The notes under the pieces were generated by a model. It had not been told where the DNA came from, did not search any database, and saw nothing but the letters and a program-made list of their open reading frames with translations. Positions 60,903-64,000 of a stretch of 64,000 nucleotides of DNA are shown piece by piece. The position numbers were made by a program, and so were the translations under genes. Source of the DNA: Actinomycetes bacterium (GTDB taxonomy: Bacteria > Actinomycetota > Actinomycetes > Actinomycetales > Actinomycetaceae); assembly GCA_023389315.1 (NCBI GenBank), contig JAEWEQ010000028.1, positions 62,001-126,000 of the forward strand, read 5' to 3'. Position 1 is the stretch's first letter; each line of letters begins with the position of its first letter.

Positions 60903-62792
60903 GTGCAATTCCACCACCACGGCTACGTGTCTACTGACCCGCGCGTTGAGCCCGCTGCCGGAGTAGGACTCAACCCTCCCACGGAACTGCCTAAGAAAGT
61001 CGATGTGCTCATCGTCGGCTCCGGACCCGCGGGCATGATCACCGCCGCCCAACTAGCGCAGTTCCCCTCCGTCACCACCGCCCTCATTGAACGGCGCGAC
61101 AGCCGCCTCTACATTGGCCACGCCGACGGGGTGCAAGCACGCTCTGTGGAAACCTTCCAAGCTTTCGGCTTCGCTAACGAAATCATCGATGAGGCCTACC
61201 GCATCACCGAGACCTCGTTCTGGAAGCCAGACCCCAAGAATCCCGAACACATTGTGCGTTCGGGACGCACCGACGATGACCCGCTGGGCATCTCCGAGTT
61301 CCCGCACCTGATCGTCAACCAGGCCCGCGTGCTGGACTACTTGCGCGAGTTCGCCTACAACTCCCCCGCTCGCCTTTCCCCCTACTACGGGTGGGAGTTC
61401 ATTGATCTAACCATTCACGAGGGCGAAGAATACCCCGTCGAATGCCAACTCAAGCGCAGCGCCGGTGAGGACGAGGGTCGCGAATTCACGGTCCGCGCCA
61501 AGTACGTCCTGGGGGCCGATGGTGCGCACTCGCGCGTGCGCCGCGCGATCGGCGCCCAGCACCTGGGTGGGGTTTCTTACCACGCTTGGGGCGTGATGGA
61601 CATCTTGCTCAACACTGACTTCCCCGATATCCGCACCAAGTGCATCATCCAGTCCAACGCCGGTTCCATCCTGCACATCCCCCGCGAGGGCGGCTACCTG
61701 GTTCGCATGTATGTGGACCTGGGTGAAGTGGCTGAGGATGACAACCACGCGGTGCGTGATACCCCGCTGGAAGAGATCATTCGTCGCGCCAACGCGATTG
61801 TGGCTCCCTACTCTTTGGATGTTCGTGAAGTCGCGTGGTGGAGCGTTTACGAAGTGGGACACCGCGTCACCGACCGTTTCGATGAGATCCCAGTGGAAGA
61901 AGCCGGCACTCGCGACCCGCACGTGTTCATCGCTGGCGATGCCTGCCACACGCACTCGGCAAAGGCTGGCCAGGGCATGAACGTGTCCATGCAAGACGGT
62001 TTTAACTTGGCGTGGAAGCTCGGGCACGTCCTCACCGGCCTGGCACCGGCCTGCCTGCTTTCGACCTACACTGCGGAGCGGCAAGAGATCGCCCAGAACC
62101 TGATTGACTTCGACCTCAAGTGGTCCTCCATGATGGCGAAGAACCCGGCGAAGGCGCTCGAAGGTGAACAAACTATCGAGGACTACTACGTGACGACCGC
62201 GGAGTTCCCCGCTGGTTTCATGACTGAATATAAGCCCTCTACCCTAATCGGGAAGGACGCTGAGCAGGACTTGGCTACCGGTTTCCCCCTGGGGAAGCGC
62301 TTTAAGTCCACTTGGGTTTCCCGCCGCTGTGACGGCAACCCGGTGCAGCTGGGTCACCTCCACCGCGCTGACGGCCGCTGGCGTATCTACGTCTTCGCGG
62401 ACCAGATGCCCGGCAACGACGGTTTGGTGGACAAGTGGGCTGACTTCATGTCGAATGACGAAACCTCCCCGGTGCGTCGCTTCACTCCGGCGGATGCGAA
62501 CACTGACGCGCTGTTCGACATTAAGGTGATCTACCCCCAGCCGCACACCGAGTTCGAGCCGAACGACGTGCCCGATATCTTCAAACCGAAGAACGGCAAG
62601 CTCGGTTTGGTGAACCTGGAAAAGATGTTCGGTACCTTGCCGGACCGGTCCATCTACGAAGAACGCGGCATTTCTTCTAAGGGGGCCGTGGTTGTGGTGC
62701 GGCCCGATATGTACGTCGCCCACATCCTGCCGCTGGATGCCATCGAGCGGTTGGCGGACTTCTTCGCTGGGATCTACCAGCCGCAGGCGTGA
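60903..62792 (+). CDS. FAD-dependent aromatic monooxygenase (phenol 2-monooxygenase/MobA-like)
   Basis: A 629-residue group A flavoprotein hydroxylase. FAD motifs: IVGSGPAGMITA (39-50), the DG motif GADGAHSRVRRAIG and the GD motif FIAGDACHTHSAKAGQGMN. The C-terminal region (about 440-625) is the thioredoxin-like domain of phenol hydroxylases. Relatives use NADPH and O2 to hydroxylate phenol or 3-hydroxybenzoate. The gene stands alone with no ring-cleavage partner nearby, so the substrate is unknown. The start is GTG with GAGGAGA upstream; an ATG 15 bases earlier would overlap that site. Confidence 0.88.
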   Translation: MQFHHHGYVSTDPRVEPAAGVGLNPPTELPKKVDVLIVGSGPAGMITAAQLAQFPSVTTALIERRDSRLYIGHADGVQARSVETFQAFGFANEIIDEAYRITETSFWKPDPKNPEHIVRSGRTDDDPLGISEFPHLIVNQARVLDYLREFAYNSPARLSPYYGWEFIDLTIHEGEEYPVECQLKRSAGEDEGREFTVRAKYVLGADGAHSRVRRAIGAQHLGGVSYHAWGVMDILLNTDFPDIRTKCIIQSNAGSILHIPREGGYLVRMYVDLGEVAEDDNHAVRDTPLEEIIRRANAIVAPYSLDVREVAWWSVYEVGHRVTDRFDEIPVEEAGTRDPHVFIAGDACHTHSAKAGQGMNVSMQDGFNLAWKLGHVLTGLAPACLLSTYTAERQEIAQNLIDFDLKWSSMMAKNPAKALEGEQTIEDYYVTTAEFPAGFMTEYKPSTLIGKDAEQDLATGFPLGKRFKSTWVSRRCDGNPVQLGHLHRADGRWRIYVFADQMPGNDGLVDKWADFMSNDETSPVRRFTPADANTDALFDIKVIYPQPHTEFEPNDVPDIFKPKNGKLGLVNLEKMFGTLPDRSIYEERGISSKGAVVVVRPDMYVAHILPLDAIERLADFFAGIYQPQA

Positions 62793-62840
62793 GAACGTCA
62801 AAACCCAGTTAGGTCGACGGGCCAGCTGAGTCGATAGGGT

Positions 62841-62879
62841 GCGGCGCCGTCCTCGTGAGATTTACGAGGACGGCGCCGC
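62841..62879. terminator. Perfect 16-bp hairpin after the monooxygenase gene
   Basis: GCGGCGCCGTCCTCGT and its exact complement enclose a 7-base loop. It lies 49 bases past the stop. It has almost no T-tract. Very stable, so probably an intrinsic terminator of the GC-rich type. Confidence 0.8.
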
Positions 62880-62950
62880 TGTATGTGCACATGCGCAGCT
62901 GGTAGCTGGCTAGTAGAGTCGACCCTGTCCCCTTTAATCGGAGTTGCCTC

Positions 62951-64000
62951 ATGTTCTTGGCCTTTGAAGAGATCCGCCACGCCAAATGGCGTTATATTTC
63001 CATCGCGGCGGTGGTGTTTTTAGTCAGCTACCTGGTGTACTTCCTCACCGGCCTGGCATGGGGGTTGGCGTCTTCCTACACTGAAGCCATTGAACGTTGG
63101 GAAGCCAGCTCGGTTACCCTCACCCAGGCTTCCAACCGCAACCCGCTGGCCTCGCGTATCCCCACCGAGGGCTTAGAGCTTCCAGCTGACAGCGCGGCCC
63201 TCACTATCGCGGTGGCGGCGGTGGAGGATCGCTCCCCGGAAGCCGAGTCTGACGCGCGCCTCGATACTTACATTTTTGCGGTGGATCGCGACCAGTTCCT
63301 CTCCCCGCAGGTGAGTGAAGGTGAGGCCCTGCAGGGAGAATATGAGGTGGTGGCTGACAGCAAACTCAAACGCGCCGGCTACCAGGTTGGGGATTCCATT
63401 TCGCTACCCGACGCGGAGGAAGACTTCACCATTGTGGGGTTCTCTACCGCCACTCGCTTCCAAACCGCCCCGGTGCTCTACATTGCCGACGAAGATAAGG
63501 AAGCCGCGTTGGGTAAAGGGGCTGACCAGGTGGTTTCGGTAGTGGTGAACCGCTCCGACGCTACTGCCAGTGCTAACTCGCAGGTGGAGGTGGAAACTGT
63601 TTCCACCGCTGATTTCATTGACGAGCTTCCGGGCTACCGCGCCCAGTATCTGACCTTCTCCCTAATGGTGGTGTCGATGATCGCCATCTTGTCGCTGGTA
63701 CTGGGGATCTTCATGTATGTGCTGACTTTGCAGAAAAAAGCGGTGTTCGGGATCATGAAGGCCCGCGGTATTTCCACCGCTTATATCGCCCGTGCTGGCG
63801 CCTATCAAACTCTGCTGGTTTCCTCCGCTGGGGTGCTAGTGGGAATGGGAGCCGCAGTTGCTTCCGCAGTGGCCTTATCGGAGGCGGTCCCGTTTGCCGT
63901 GAACTGGCTACTATTTGGCGTGGTAACCGCTGTTTTCATCCTCTTCACCCTGTTGGGGTCCTTATTCCCCATCCGAGTGATTGCCCAGATCGACCCGGTA
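62951..64000 (+). CDS. FtsX-like ABC transporter permease (3' end outside the window)
   Basis: An open frame from ATG to the end of the window (350 codons, no stop). MFLAFEEIRHAKWRYISIAAVVFLV starts with a short cytoplasmic piece (MFLAFEEIRHAKWRY) and a first membrane helix (about 16-38). An extracytoplasmic MacB-like region (about 45-230) follows, with the FtsX domain from about 240 holding three helices and ending RVIAQIDPV, the usual coupling position. HrtB-type heme or peptide exporters look like this. An ATPase partner is expected downstream. GGAG precedes the ATG by 7 bases. Confidence 0.85.
   Translation, partial: MFLAFEEIRHAKWRYISIAAVVFLVSYLVYFLTGLAWGLASSYTEAIERWEASSVTLTQASNRNPLASRIPTEGLELPADSAALTIAVAAVEDRSPEAESDARLDTYIFAVDRDQFLSPQVSEGEALQGEYEVVADSKLKRAGYQVGDSISLPDAEEDFTIVGFSTATRFQTAPVLYIADEDKEAALGKGADQVVSVVVNRSDATASANSQVEVETVSTADFIDELPGYRAQYLTFSLMVVSMIAILSLVLGIFMYVLTLQKKAVFGIMKARGISTAYIARAGAYQTLLVSSAGVLVGMGAAVASAVALSEAVPFAVNWLLFGVVTAVFILFTLLGSLFPIRVIAQIDPV

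Noticed and set aside
1..64000. CRISPR arrays, prophage, insertion sequences, biosynthetic clusters
   Set aside because: No regularly spaced repeats, transposase, integrase, phage structural or NRPS/PKS genes were found. The only tandem repeat is the 21-bp set in treZ.

Overview
The window is about 60% GC by eye. It is a stretch of actinobacterial chromosome, made mostly of housekeeping and lineage-core genes rather than mobile DNA. Several families are confined to, or typical of, Actinobacteria: DUF3000, DUF3159, DUF3710, DUF4193, DUF3043, SepH, an Rv2175c-like DNA-binding protein, PknL and class II DAHP synthase. The gene order follows two segments known from Mycobacterium tuberculosis, the Rv2680-Rv2703 region (DUF3000, RNase D, dxs, TRAM methylase, permease, ceoB, ceoC, DUF3159, OB-fold, DUF3710, DUF4193, sigA) and the Rv2173-Rv2206 region (prenyl synthase, Rv2175c, pknL, aroG, acyltransferase, HesB, glycerate-kinase-like, DUF3043). 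The sigA-parE-parC neighbourhood resembles Streptomyces. The PPi-type phosphofructokinase, absence of mycolate genes and short intergenic regions fit an Actinomycetales member, possibly Actinomycetaceae. The genus cannot be fixed from the sequence alone.

Layout. 1-145 is AT-rich and ends an unidentified gene. A tRNA-Gly/tRNA-Val pair with a terminator follows on the minus strand (146-326). 826-7441 is a glycogen-to-trehalose operon (glgX, treY, treZ). 7555-11284 holds DUF3000 and RNase D facing dxs. 11439-18144 holds an S9 peptidase, a ClC transporter and aconitase. 18307-22884 holds a TRAM methylase with an APC/KimA-like permease, divergent from two TrkA-type proteins. 23068-25366 is a minus-strand run of small conserved actinobacterial proteins. 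25551-35358 holds sepH, a phosphodiesterase, parC, two double-GNAT proteins and parE. 35439-38222 holds sigA and a universal stress protein. 38265-45717 holds prenyl synthase, the Rv2175c homologue, a PASTA kinase, DAHP synthase, PPi-PFK and an acyltransferase. 45890-52823 holds an exonuclease/GIY-YIG fusion, a receiver-like protein, an FKBP lipoprotein, an ErpA/HesB protein, a degenerate glycerate kinase, a dipeptidase and DUF3043. 52885-62792 holds pyrD, an unknown gene, an rRNA/tRNA methylase, a HAD phosphatase, an NSS transporter with its small MetS subunit, deoD, a YgjP-like metalloprotease, udk and a flavin monooxygenase. 62951 to the end is a truncated FtsX-like permease.

How it works together. 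GlgX debranches glycogen and TreY/TreZ turn the maltodextrins into trehalose. PPi-PFK feeds glycolysis, while dxs (isoprenoids) and DAHP synthase (aromatics) draw on the same triose/PEP pool. The permease and the two RCK proteins look like a potassium import and control module. SepH, ParC/ParE, SigA and the PASTA kinase cover division, chromosome segregation, transcription and envelope signalling.

Two features recur. At least ten genes have a TAnnnT-like hexamer (nine exact) ending 6-7 bases before the start codon, most without a convincing Shine-Dalgarno site, suggesting widespread leaderless transcription. Many convergent or operon ends carry strong GC-rich hairpins with little or no T-tract. 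No CRISPR array, insertion sequence, prophage or biosynthetic cluster was seen. The most unusual items are the histone-H1-like plus acidic N-terminus of SigA, the potassium module, the Trp-rich unknown protein at 53947-54504, the degenerate glycerate kinase, the in-frame 21-bp repeats in treZ and the AT-rich edge next to the tRNA pair.
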